DNA from: an uncultured Oscillospiraceae bacterium
GTDB taxonomy: Bacteria > Bacillota > Clostridia > Oscillospirales > Acutalibacteraceae
Length of the DNA: 9,778 nucleotides
NCBI GenBank assembly: GCA_900549675.1
Contig: URPG01000054.1
Location: forward strand, 1-9,778
Reading direction: 5' to 3'
Under the pieces are notes generated by a model. The model was not told the DNA's origin. It saw only the letters and a list, made by a program, of their open reading frames with translations, and made no database searches. The position numbers and the translations under genes were made by a program. This document shows, in pieces, positions 1-6,271 of the stretch; position 1 is the stretch's first letter; each line of letters begins with the position of its first letter.

Positions 1-1601
1 AAGAAGCCAGAAAAGCATTGCTCAGCGGTGTAAACCAGCTGTCTGATACCGTTAAAATCACATTGGGCCCGAAAGGCAGAAATGTTGTTTTAGATAAAAA
101 ATTTGGTGCTCCGCTCATTACCAATGATGGTGTAACCATTGCAAAAGAAGTTGAGTTAAAAGATCCTTATGAAAATATGGGAGCTCAGCTTGTAAAAGAA
201 GTAGCCACTAAAACCAATGATGTTGCCGGAGACGGTACAACAACAGGTACTCTTTTGGCACAAGCTTTAATCCGTGAAGGCATGAAAAACGTCACAGCCG
301 GTGCTAATCCCATGGTATTGAGAAAAGGTGTTCAGAAAGCAACAGAGGTTGCAGTTGATGCAATTCTGAAAAATTCTCAAAAAGTTTCCGGCACTAAAGA
401 TATTGCCAAAGTAGCAGCTGTTTCTTCTGGTAGTGAAGAAATTGGTAAGTTGATTGCTGATGCAATGGAAAAAGTAACCTCTGATGGTGTTATCACTGTT
501 GAGGAATCCAAAACTGCTGAAACTTACAGTGAAGTAGTAGAAGGTATGATGTTTGACAGAGGCTATATTACTCCTTATATGGCTACTGACACCGATAAAA
601 TGGTAGCTGAATTAGAAGATCCGTACATTTTGATTACTGATAAGAAAATCTCCACCACACAAGATATTCTGCCTATTTTAGAACAAATTCTGCAAACCGG
701 CAAAAAGTTACTCATCATCGCAGAAGATATTGAAGGTGAAGCTCTTACCACTTTAATTCTGAATAAGCTTCGTGGTACTTTTGTTTGTGTTGCTGTTAAA
801 GCCCCGGGCTTTGGCGACAGAAGAAAAGAAATGCTCCGCGATATCGCTGTTTTAACCGGCGGTGAAGTTATTTCTGAAGAGCTCGGTTTGGAATTAAAAG
901 ATACTCAACTTTCACAATTGGGTACAGCACGTCAAGTAAAAGTGGACAAAGAGAATACCATTATTGTTGATGGTGCAGGTGATTCTGAAGCTATCAAAGC
1001 ACGTGTGGCACAAATTCGCAATCAAATTGAAGAAACCACTTCTGAATTTGACAGAGAAAAATTACAAGAACGTTTGGCTAAATTGGCCGGCGGTGTTGCT
1101 GTTATCAAAGTTGGTGCAGCAACTGAAATTGAAATGAAAGAACAAAAACTTCGCATTGAAGATGCTCTGGCCGCTACAAAAGCTGCTGTTGAAGAAGGAA
1201 TTGTCGCTGGTGGCGGTACTGCTTTGATTGATGCAATTGCTCCGGTTAAAGCTTATGTTGATTCAGTTTCTGGCGATGAGAAAACAGGTGCTTCCATTGT
1301 GTTAAAGGCCTTAGAAGAACCCGTTCGTCAAATTGCAGACAACGCCGGTGTAGAGGGCTCTGTCATTGTAGAACGCTTGAAAGAAGCTAACAAGGTAGGT
1401 TACGGTTACAATGCATTGACAGGTGAGTTCACGGATATGATTTCTGCTGGTATTGTTGACCCGACAAAGGTAACCCGTTCTGCTTTACAGAATGCTTCTT
1501 CTGTTGCTTCCACCATTTTGACAACAGAATCTTTAGTAGCTGATATTCCGGAACCCCCGAGTGCAGCTCCTGCAGCACCTGATATGGGCGGAATGTATTA
1601 A
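1..1601 (+). CDS. groEL: Chaperonin GroEL (60 kDa, Hsp60), 5'-truncated by window edge
   Basis: This is the cytosolic ATP-dependent folding chaperone, which forms a tetradecameric double ring and works with GroES. The reading frame is open from base 3, where the first codons read EARKALLSGVN. By comparison with E. coli GroEL about 10 N-terminal codons lie outside the window, so the TTG at 18 is an internal leucine codon and not a start. Family signatures are visible in order: LGPKGRNVVLDK, the NDGVTIA segment, the ATPase motif GDGTTT (catalytic Asp), KAPGFGDRRKEML in the apical domain, KLAGGVAVIKVGAATE, and IEDALAATKAAVEEGIVAGGG near the second catalytic Asp. The visible length is 532 codons, giving about 542 in full, which is normal. 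The tail is Pro/Ala-rich and ends in a single GGMY rather than a run of GGM repeats. groES would be expected just upstream but is not in view. Identification is certain. Confidence 0.98.
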   Translation, partial: EARKALLSGVNQLSDTVKITLGPKGRNVVLDKKFGAPLITNDGVTIAKEVELKDPYENMGAQLVKEVATKTNDVAGDGTTTGTLLAQALIREGMKNVTAGANPMVLRKGVQKATEVAVDAILKNSQKVSGTKDIAKVAAVSSGSEEIGKLIADAMEKVTSDGVITVEESKTAETYSEVVEGMMFDRGYITPYMATDTDKMVAELEDPYILITDKKISTTQDILPILEQILQTGKKLLIIAEDIEGEALTTLILNKLRGTFVCVAVKAPGFGDRRKEMLRDIAVLTGGEVISEELGLELKDTQLSQLGTARQVKVDKENTIIVDGAGDSEAIKARVAQIRNQIEETTSEFDREKLQERLAKLAGGVAVIKVGAATEIEMKEQKLRIEDALAATKAAVEEGIVAGGGTALIDAIAPVKAYVDSVSGDEKTGASIVLKALEEPVRQIADNAGVEGSVIVERLKEANKVGYGYNALTGEFTDMISAGIVDPTKVTRSALQNASSVASTILTTESLVADIPEPPSAAPAAPDMGGMY

Positions 1602-1619
1602 TCTCAATTGCTCAAAAAA

Positions 1620-1655
1620 CAAAAACAAGACGGAAATTTTCCGTCTTGTTTTTTT
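1620..1655 (+). terminator. Rho-independent terminator of groEL
   Basis: The stem ACAAGACGG (1625-1633) pairs with CCGTCTTGT (1641-1649) across a short A/T loop and is followed by a run of T to 1655. It lies 18 bases after the groEL stop. The A-run on its 5' side makes it potentially active on the minus strand too. Confidence 0.93.
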
Positions 1656-1686
1656 GTTCTGTGTTTCATTTTTATAAAAATATTAG

Positions 1687-1713
1687 AAAACCAGTCTTGA
1701 TTGGACTGGTTTT
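1687..1713 (-). terminator. Probable terminator of mscL (hairpin between convergent genes)
   Basis: A perfect 10-bp inverted repeat, AAAACCAGTC (1687-1696) with GACTGGTTTT (1704-1713), has a 7-base loop. Read on the minus strand the stem ends in TTTT followed by an AT-rich stretch, about 40 bases after the mscL stop. It could also act as a back-up terminator for groEL. Confidence 0.65.
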
Positions 1714-1753
1714 ATGTCTATTTAAAAGGGCATCTTCAATAATTTATGTAGTG

Positions 1754-2173
1754 TTAAAGCATACTTTCCTGTTCTTCTAAATGAGAGGTACAGTGGGGAC
1801 AACGAACGGCGTTGATACTGATTTTACTTTTGCAAAAAGGGCATTCTTTTTCAGTTGGAACGAGAGGTTCTTCTTTTTTGGGCGCTAAGCTTTTTAATTT
1901 GTTAAAAGCTTTTACAATGAAGAATACAACCAGAGCAACCACTAAGAAATTGATTAACGCAGATAAGAAAGCATCAATATTAAAAACCGGAGGTTGTTCT
2001 CCTTCAGGTACAAGCACGTTTCTTGTAATTAAAGCAATAATAGGCATAAATAAATCTTTTACCACTGAATTAACGATGGCCGTAAAAGCACTGCCGATAA
2101 TAAGACCTACCGCTAAGTCAATTACATTGCCGCGGGAGATAAATTCTTTGAATTCTTTAAATAGTTTTTTCAT
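1754..2173 (-). CDS. mscL: Large-conductance mechanosensitive channel MscL with C-terminal zinc ribbon
   Basis: This is a homopentameric inner-membrane channel that opens under membrane tension and releases solutes on hypo-osmotic shock. The N-terminal half matches the family closely: an amphipathic start (MKKLFKEFKEF), then RGNVIDLAVGLIIGSAF at 14-30 leading TM1 (to about 48), with L20 and L24 at the positions of the E. coli gate residues L19 and V23. TM2 runs at about 68-90. After a charged linker the usual C-terminal helix is replaced by CPFC (111-114) and CPHC (125-128), a rubredoxin-type zinc ribbon. Total length is 139 residues, close to the family's ~136 despite the changed tail. The start is supported by AAGGTGA a few bases upstream of the ATG. 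It is a single-gene unit, convergent with groEL and divergent from the coat genes. I saw no clear sigma-A promoter in the 92-bp upstream gap. Confidence 0.96.
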   Translation of the reverse strand: MKKLFKEFKEFISRGNVIDLAVGLIIGSAFTAIVNSVVKDLFMPIIALITRNVLVPEGEQPPVFNIDAFLSALINFLVVALVVFFIVKAFNKLKSLAPKKEEPLVPTEKECPFCKSKISINAVRCPHCTSHLEEQESML

Positions 2174-2265
2174 AAAATCACCTTTTCATGTTAATTAATC
2201 TTTGCAGGAATTGGACCGCATAATCATCCGCCTAAAGTCCATAATAATTTTGGAGGTGATGATAA

Positions 2266-2439
2266 ATGAGTCCGAAAGAATTATTGTATATTGAAGATGC
2301 ACTGGGACATGAACAATTTTGTATCACACAATGCAAAGACGCTATTCAAAAGTTGCAGGACGGCGAATTAAAGCAATGTGTTCAGCAGCTATGTGATAAG
2401 CACCAAACTTTGTTTGGACAGCTTTACCAGTTAATATAA
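2266..2439 (+). CDS. Small spore coat protein, first gene of a coat pair (57 aa)
   Basis: A short gene with an excellent ribosome site (TGGAGGTGATGATAA before the ATG). Its 57-residue product begins MSPKELLYIEDALGHEQF, a pattern I associate with the small helical coat proteins that sit next to CotF-like genes in Clostridia; this assignment rests on recognition, not a search. The protein looks wholly helical, likely a two-helix hairpin of ferritin-like type, with no signal peptide or membrane segment. It contains four cysteines, C19, C23, C38 and C43, two in each predicted helix, which is many for its size. The next gene starts 14 bases after its stop, so the two are almost surely co-transcribed and probably act together in the spore coat, assembled by the mother cell. 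No convincing sporulation promoter could be picked out upstream. Confidence 0.82.
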   Translation: MSPKELLYIEDALGHEQFCITQCKDAIQKLQDGELKQCVQQLCDKHQTLFGQLYQLI

Positions 2440-2453
2440 AAGGAGGGGAAAAA

Positions 2454-2714
2454 ATGGACGACAAATGTATCATGGAAGGCCTTTTAATGACTGAAAAAGG
2501 CGTATGTGACCTTTATATGCATGGAACCATAGAATCAGGTACACAAAATGTGAACCAAACTTTTAATCAAGCTTTAAATGATTCTTTATGCATGCAAGGT
2601 GACATCTACAAGAAAATGGCCGCCAAAGGCTGGTACCCAAGCGAACAAGCACCGCAGCAGAAAATTGATCAGCTTAAACAAAAATATGCCAATGGCATTA
2701 GTGGAAGCAATTAA
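2454..2714 (+). CDS. CotF-like spore coat protein (86 aa)
   Basis: The product resembles the spore coat protein F family (Coat_F), whose members are small helical proteins of the coat. Recognisable segments are GLLMTEKGVCDLYMHGTIES (9-28), the ALNDSLCMQ stretch (40-48), and the KMAAKGWYPSEQA motif (54-66), the KGWYP part being typical of the family. Residues after about 70 are charged and probably flexible. Cysteines are at 5, 18 and 46. The start is fixed by a near-perfect AGGAGGGG six to ten bases upstream. It is the second gene of a two-gene unit and ends just before a terminator hairpin. Length is about half that of B. subtilis CotF, which is usual for the clostridial short forms. The coat role comes from family knowledge; whether it is surface-exposed or structural cannot be told. 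Confidence 0.88.
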   Translation: MDDKCIMEGLLMTEKGVCDLYMHGTIESGTQNVNQTFNQALNDSLCMQGDIYKKMAAKGWYPSEQAPQQKIDQLKQKYANGISGSN

Positions 2715-2732
2715 TTAAAAGCCAACCATAGG

Positions 2733-2761
2733 GAATCATGGTGAAAACCATGGTTCTTTTT
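2733..2761 (+). terminator. Rho-independent terminator of the coat gene pair
   Basis: The stem GAATCATGGT (2733-2742) pairs with ACCATGGTTC (2747-2756), with one G-U wobble and a GAAA tetraloop, followed by five T. It lies 18 bases after the stop of the second coat gene and overlaps the last codons and stop of the convergent add gene. On the minus strand a weaker alternative pairing (2750-2755 with 2724-2729, followed by TTTT) might serve add. Confidence 0.88.
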
Positions 2762-3749
2762 GGTGCAATAGAGAATTTAATTTTTGCGTCAATTCGGTTT
2801 TATCTGTATTTGATAAAAAGGCGGCTTGAATTGCATTTTTATGAAGCTGTTGAATTTGCTCTTGTGTCAGTTTAAAGCAATTTTGCAGTTTCATAAATTC
2901 CATTTTTAGATTGGTGTCAGAAACAGTCATATTATCAGTATTTACCGTTGCACAGATATGATTCTTTAAAAATATTGGTAAAGGAAAATCTTTCGGAGAA
3001 GGAATGGCTTTTGTTTGACAATTGCTTGTAAAACATAATTCCAACGGAATCTGTTTATCTGCCAAAAACTTCATTAATTTCTTGTCTTTTATACTTTGCA
3101 CACCATGACCGATTCGACTGGCTCCCATTTGCAGAGCGTTCCAAACACTATCGGGTCCGCTTGCTTCACCGGCGTGGATTGTATAGGGTACTCCCAATTG
3201 GCATGCTCGATGAAACACAGGCTGAAAATCTGATGTTGGATACAAACCTTCAGCACCGGCTAAATCTAAAGCGGCCACTCCTTGCTCTAAAAATGCTTTG
3301 GCAATTTCTACAGTTTCAAGATTTTCCTTTAAATTGTTTTTTCCGCGCATACAGCACAAAATTAAATTGGCTTTAATTGATTTTAAAGAAGCAAGTGATT
3401 GTTTTAAGGCATTTACAGCAGACAGAGTGATTTCGTACTGTGAGCAGCCTTTTGTGGTATGCAGCTGAGGTGCAAAGCGTATTTCTGCGTACCAAATGTC
3501 CTGTTCCTGTAAACGTTTGAGGAGCGATGCAACAACAAATGCGATAGAATCTTCAGTTTGCAGAACGCTTAAAGGCAGCTTAAAAGCAGAGAGGTATTCA
3601 TTGAGGTTCTGACAGTTTTGGGAAACTATCATTTTTTCTTTTATATCAGATAAAGCGGAAGATAAATTATCGAGTTTTTGGTTTTGTGCCAAAAGAATAA
3701 AGTCATGCGGTGTTAGGGAACCGTCCAAATGCAAATGTAAATCAATCAT
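2736..3749 (-). CDS. add: Adenosine deaminase
   Basis: This cytosolic zinc enzyme converts adenosine to inosine (and deoxyadenosine to deoxyinosine) in purine salvage. All metal and catalytic positions of the amidohydrolase fold are present: H5 and H7 in HLHLDGSL, H192 and E195 in HAGE, H215 in RIGHGV, and D272 in NTDN. The residue after the last Asp is Asn rather than the Asp of E. coli Add (NTDD). I recall NTDN in some bacterial deaminases, so this is a subfamily trait rather than a defect. Length (337) is normal. The start has GTGAGG seven bases upstream of the ATG. The gene is monocistronic, divergent from the DUF212 gene and convergent with the coat pair, with its stop inside their terminator hairpin. 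A related activity such as adenine deamination is less likely given the HAGEASGP segment. Confidence 0.95.
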   Translation of the reverse strand: MIDLHLHLDGSLTPHDFILLAQNQKLDNLSSALSDIKEKMIVSQNCQNLNEYLSAFKLPLSVLQTEDSIAFVVASLLKRLQEQDIWYAEIRFAPQLHTTKGCSQYEITLSAVNALKQSLASLKSIKANLILCCMRGKNNLKENLETVEIAKAFLEQGVAALDLAGAEGLYPTSDFQPVFHRACQLGVPYTIHAGEASGPDSVWNALQMGASRIGHGVQSIKDKKLMKFLADKQIPLELCFTSNCQTKAIPSPKDFPLPIFLKNHICATVNTDNMTVSDTNLKMEFMKLQNCFKLTQEQIQQLHKNAIQAAFLSNTDKTELTQKLNSLLHQKEPWFSP

Positions 3750-3789
3750 AATAGCCTCACAGTCATGAAGAATACCTTAAATTTTTGAA

Positions 3790-3820
3790 AATATAAGAAA
3801 AGTGATTGACATTCTGTCCA
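3790..3820 (-). promoter_or_regulatory. Probable sigma-A promoter of add
   Basis: On the minus strand TGGACA (3815-3820, 5 of 6 to consensus) is followed after 19 bases by TATATT (3790-3795, 5 of 6). The spacer is longer than optimal. The predicted transcript starts near 3783, leaving a ~34-base leader before the add ATG at 3749. Its -35 sits in the spacer of the divergent promoter. Confidence 0.45.
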
Positions 3821-3835
3821 TAATTATATTAATAT
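3806..3835 (+). promoter_or_regulatory. Sigma-A promoter of the DUF212 gene
   Basis: A perfect TTGACA (3806-3811) and TAATAT (3830-3835, 5 of 6) are separated by 18 bases. The expected transcription start is about 3842, which lies downstream of the ATG at 3839 and so rules that codon out as the start of a normal leadered message. Confidence 0.75.
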
Positions 3836-3861
3836 AGAATGTATTATGTATTGCGTGAAAT

Positions 3862-3870
3862 GAGGAAGGG
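3862..3870 (+). promoter_or_regulatory. Ribosome binding site that decides the DUF212 start
   Basis: GAGGAAGGG ends just before ATG 3872. With the promoter upstream, it selects 3872 over the in-frame ATG at 3839, which has no purine-rich site before it. The spacing is slightly tight. Confidence 0.65.
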
Positions 3871-3871
3871 A

Positions 3872-4345
3872 ATGAATCCTAGTATATTACTTTCTAATCC
3901 ATTAATTAATGTGGCCGTTTTTTCTTGGGTTTTGGCTCAATTGATTAAAAACATTCTTGATTTTGTTAAGCATAAGTCTTTCAATAAAAAAAGATTGGCC
4001 GGTGCCGGCGGAATGCCCAGTTCTCATGCGGCGGTGGTTTGCTCGGTGCTTTTGATGTCATTTAATTTATATGGCTTTAATTCGCCTGTGTTTGCCTTAG
4101 CTTTTGTGGTTGCGTTAGTGGTGATGTATGATGCCACAGGGGTTAGATGGTCTGCTGGACTGCATGCCAAGGCAATTAATCACTTGGTGGAATATTTGGA
4201 AAATGAAGATTCTTCTGATAAAGAAAGTCTGCAAAAATTAATTCCAACACTTAACGAGTCTTTGGGACACCGAATGATAGAAGTGGTGTGTGGAGCCTTG
4301 CTTGGTTTTTCGATTTCAGCAATTGCTTACATCTTTTTTATGTGA
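3872..4345 (+). CDS. DUF212 / YuiD-like membrane protein, related to PAP2 phosphatases
   Basis: This is an integral membrane protein of the divergent PAP2 family (DUF212; B. subtilis YuiD). It is probably related to membrane lipid phosphatases, but its substrate is unknown. Using ATG 3872 the protein has 157 residues, the usual family length; an in-frame ATG at 3839 would add 11 residues but precedes the likely transcription start. Family motifs: GGMPSSHAA (46-54, the conserved Ser-Ser-His), DATGVRW (87-93) followed by AGLHAKAIN, and LGHRMIEVVCGALLG (131-145). Hydrophobic segments lie at about 11-30, 53-66, 72-86 and 136-156. The loop at 108-122 is acidic and the 34-42 region is basic. The gene stands alone, divergent from add, and converges on the ABC operon across a shared terminator. 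The family call is firm; biochemical function is not. Confidence 0.9.
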   Translation: MNPSILLSNPLINVAVFSWVLAQLIKNILDFVKHKSFNKKRLAGAGGMPSSHAAVVCSVLLMSFNLYGFNSPVFALAFVVALVVMYDATGVRWSAGLHAKAINHLVEYLENEDSSDKESLQKLIPTLNESLGHRMIEVVCGALLGFSISAIAYIFFM

Positions 4346-4421
4346 TTCTCAAAAGCTTGTTTCTTATTTCTTATTGTATCACAATTTGTCGAAATTATAA
4401 ATCATGTAAACCTCTGAAAAT

Positions 4422-4447
4422 ATATGTTTTCACATATTAAAACATAT
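4422..4447. repeat. AT-only inverted repeat beside the shared terminator
   Basis: ATATGTTTT (4422-4430) and AAAACATAT (4439-4447) form a perfect 9-bp inverted repeat around an 8-base loop, touching the GC-containing terminator hairpin that starts at 4449. It is weak as RNA and could be part of the terminator region or a protein site. Confidence 0.5.
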
Positions 4448-4448
4448 G

Positions 4449-4489
4449 AAAACCGCTGTTTATCCTATTAGGATAAACAGCGGTTTTTT
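4449..4489. terminator. Bidirectional terminator between the DUF212 gene and the ABC exporter operon
   Basis: A perfect 18-bp stem, AAAACCGCTGTTTATCCT (4449-4466) with its complement at 4470-4487, closes a 3-base loop. T runs to 4489 serve the plus strand. The A run on the left gives TTTT on the minus strand, where it lies 10 bases after the exporter operon's last stop. It is the strongest hairpin in the window. Confidence 0.93.
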
Positions 4490-4498
4490 CATCAGATG

Positions 4499-6271
4499 TT
4501 AAGACGGCTCAAATTGACTGCGGTACAGTTGAGAATACAAGCCTTTCGTATTTAATAATTCTTTATGAGTGCCTGTTTCCACAACATTACCCTTATCCAT
4601 GACTAAAATTAAATCAGCAGAAGTAATGGTAGAAAGTCTATGAGCAATGACAAAGCTGGTTCGGCCCTGCATCATTTTTAAGAATGTTTTTTGTATTCTG
4701 ATTTCTGTAAGTGTGTCAATCGATGAAGTGGCTTCATCTAAAATCAACATTTCAGGGTTGGTCAACATGACCCGGGCAATGGTTAACAATTGCTTTTGAC
4801 CTTCTGACAGGTTGCCGCCGTCTTGTTCCAATACAGTATTATAACCTTGCGGCATACGGCGGATAAAAGAATGGGCGTGGGCGGCTTTGGCGGCTTCGAC
4901 AATTTCTTCATCCGTAGCAGTTGGTTTTCCGTAAGCGATATTTTCACGAATTGTACCGGAGAAAATCCACGTATCCTGCAAAACCATGCCAAAACTTTTC
5001 CGTAGACTGTCACGTGTAACCTTGGCAGCCTCTTGGCCATCTACAAAAATACTGCCGCCGTTTAGTTCATAAAAACGCATTAAAAGATTTACCAATGTGG
5101 TTTTACCGGCGCCCGTAGAACCAACTATAGCAATGGTGTTGCCGGGTGCCACTTTACGGTTGAAATTTTGAATCAGCGGCCTGCCCTGGTGATAAGAAAA
5201 GCTTACGTCTTTGAATTCCACAGCACCATCTTTGCATTGTAAAGCGGGCAACCCTTCCTCTTGGATTTCTTCTGTGGCATCAATCACCATAAAAACTCGT
5301 TTAAGAGAAGCGATACCGGTTTGAATATTGGACATAATTCCCGATACTTCGTTGAAAGGCTTGGCAAACTGAGAGGAATAAATTAAAAATTGAGAAATGA
5401 CACCAATGGTGGCTCCTCCGCTAAGTGCACTGAGTGCGCCAACCAGACCGACCAGTAAATAAGAAAGATGATCGATAAAACGAGTTACAGGGTTAAAGAT
5501 AGCAGAGGCAAATTGTGCTTTGGTGGCAGTTTTAAATAAAGACTGGTTTATTTCTTCAAAACGGGAAATGCTGTTGTCCTCATATCCAAACGCCTTGACT
5601 AATTTTTGGTTACCAACAATTTCAGAAACAAAACCAGACATATTTCCTACAGTTTGTTGCTGCTGGATATAGGTTTTGCGAGTGAATTTTGAAATTAAAT
5701 AACCGGCAAAAAAGATCAAAGGGGTGCATAGAAGTATGGTTAAAGTCATTTTAAAATTAATCGATATCATTACAATCAGAGAAGAGATAACCGTGACAAA
5801 TCCCATAAACAGACTTACAATGCTGAGAGAAAGAGCATCTGAAACATTGTCTAAATCGTTGGTAAAACGGCTGATGATATCGCCCTGTGATGAACGGTCA
5901 AAGTAAGCCAAAGGAAGCTTGCCGAACTTTGCAAACATTTTTTTGCGAAGTATCTTTGCTGTGCCGTAAGAAATTGAGTTGGCAAGCAAGGACACAAACC
6001 ATTGAAATAGAGCGGATGATAAGAACAAAACAGCTAACGTGATGATAAGAGAAGGGAAAAGTTCTGTTAAATAATAGGCATTGGCGGGGGTAACCTCCTC
6101 TTTGTTTAACATTACATCGATGATATTTCCTAAATATACTGTGCTGAATACAGAACTTAAGCTGCTGATAATGGCACAAATAAACAGGCCAATCAGATAC
6201 CATTTGTAATGAGAGATAATGCCCAATAAACGTATTAAAGCGGCCTTTTCATGGAGTGCTTTCTTTTTCAT
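4499..6271 (-). CDS. ABC exporter, ATP-hydrolysing subunit of a heterodimer
   Basis: This is a fused transmembrane-ATPase half transporter of the multidrug/lipid exporter (MdlB, LmrD, TM288) type in the cytoplasmic membrane. Six membrane helices fill about residues 20-315. The nucleotide domain follows with Walker A GSTGAGKTT (384-392), Q-loop Q432, signature LSEGQ (488-492), Walker B MLILDE with catalytic E513, and switch H544 in IAHRLS. The catalytic residues are intact, but the signature has Glu in place of the first Gly of LSGGQ. This matches the subunit that supplies the hydrolysing site and lends a degraded signature to its partner's site. Its ATG overlaps the upstream gene's TGA as ATGA, indicating translational coupling and equal production. 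It is second and last in the operon. The cargo cannot be read from sequence; drugs, peptides and lipids are all possible. Confidence 0.95.
   Translation of the reverse strand: MKKKALHEKAALIRLLGIISHYKWYLIGLFICAIISSLSSVFSTVYLGNIIDVMLNKEEVTPANAYYLTELFPSLIITLAVLFLSSALFQWFVSLLANSISYGTAKILRKKMFAKFGKLPLAYFDRSSQGDIISRFTNDLDNVSDALSLSIVSLFMGFVTVISSLIVMISINFKMTLTILLCTPLIFFAGYLISKFTRKTYIQQQQTVGNMSGFVSEIVGNQKLVKAFGYEDNSISRFEEINQSLFKTATKAQFASAIFNPVTRFIDHLSYLLVGLVGALSALSGGATIGVISQFLIYSSQFAKPFNEVSGIMSNIQTGIASLKRVFMVIDATEEIQEEGLPALQCKDGAVEFKDVSFSYHQGRPLIQNFNRKVAPGNTIAIVGSTGAGKTTLVNLLMRFYELNGGSIFVDGQEAAKVTRDSLRKSFGMVLQDTWIFSGTIRENIAYGKPTATDEEIVEAAKAAHAHSFIRRMPQGYNTVLEQDGGNLSEGQKQLLTIARVMLTNPEMLILDEATSSIDTLTEIRIQKTFLKMMQGRTSFVIAHRLSTITSADLILVMDKGNVVETGTHKELLNTKGLYSQLYRSQFEPS

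Noticed and set aside
1812..2198. 128-codon plus-strand frame opposite mscL
   Set aside because: It is antisense to a clear MscL gene and has a low-complexity Lys/Thr-rich translation, no ribosome site and no recognisable motif.
2219..2248. CATAATCAT and CATAATAAT as possible sigma-K or sigma-E -10 elements for the coat genes
   Set aside because: Neither has a matching -35, and the second lies too close to the ribosome site to leave a usable leader.
3017..3022. Asn after the last zinc-ligand Asp in adenosine deaminase (NTDN) as an inactivating change
   Set aside because: All zinc ligands and the catalytic Glu are intact, and NTDN is, as I recall, normal in some bacterial deaminase subfamilies.
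4422..4489. Inverted repeats as an insertion-sequence end or attachment site
   Set aside because: No transposase or integrase, target duplication or tRNA is nearby, and the position between convergent stops fits a terminator.
5898..6203. 101-codon minus-strand frame inside the second exporter gene
   Set aside because: It is out of frame within a well-conserved ABC transporter and its translation resembles nothing; the same applies to the short frames at 4783-5040 and 6810-7037.
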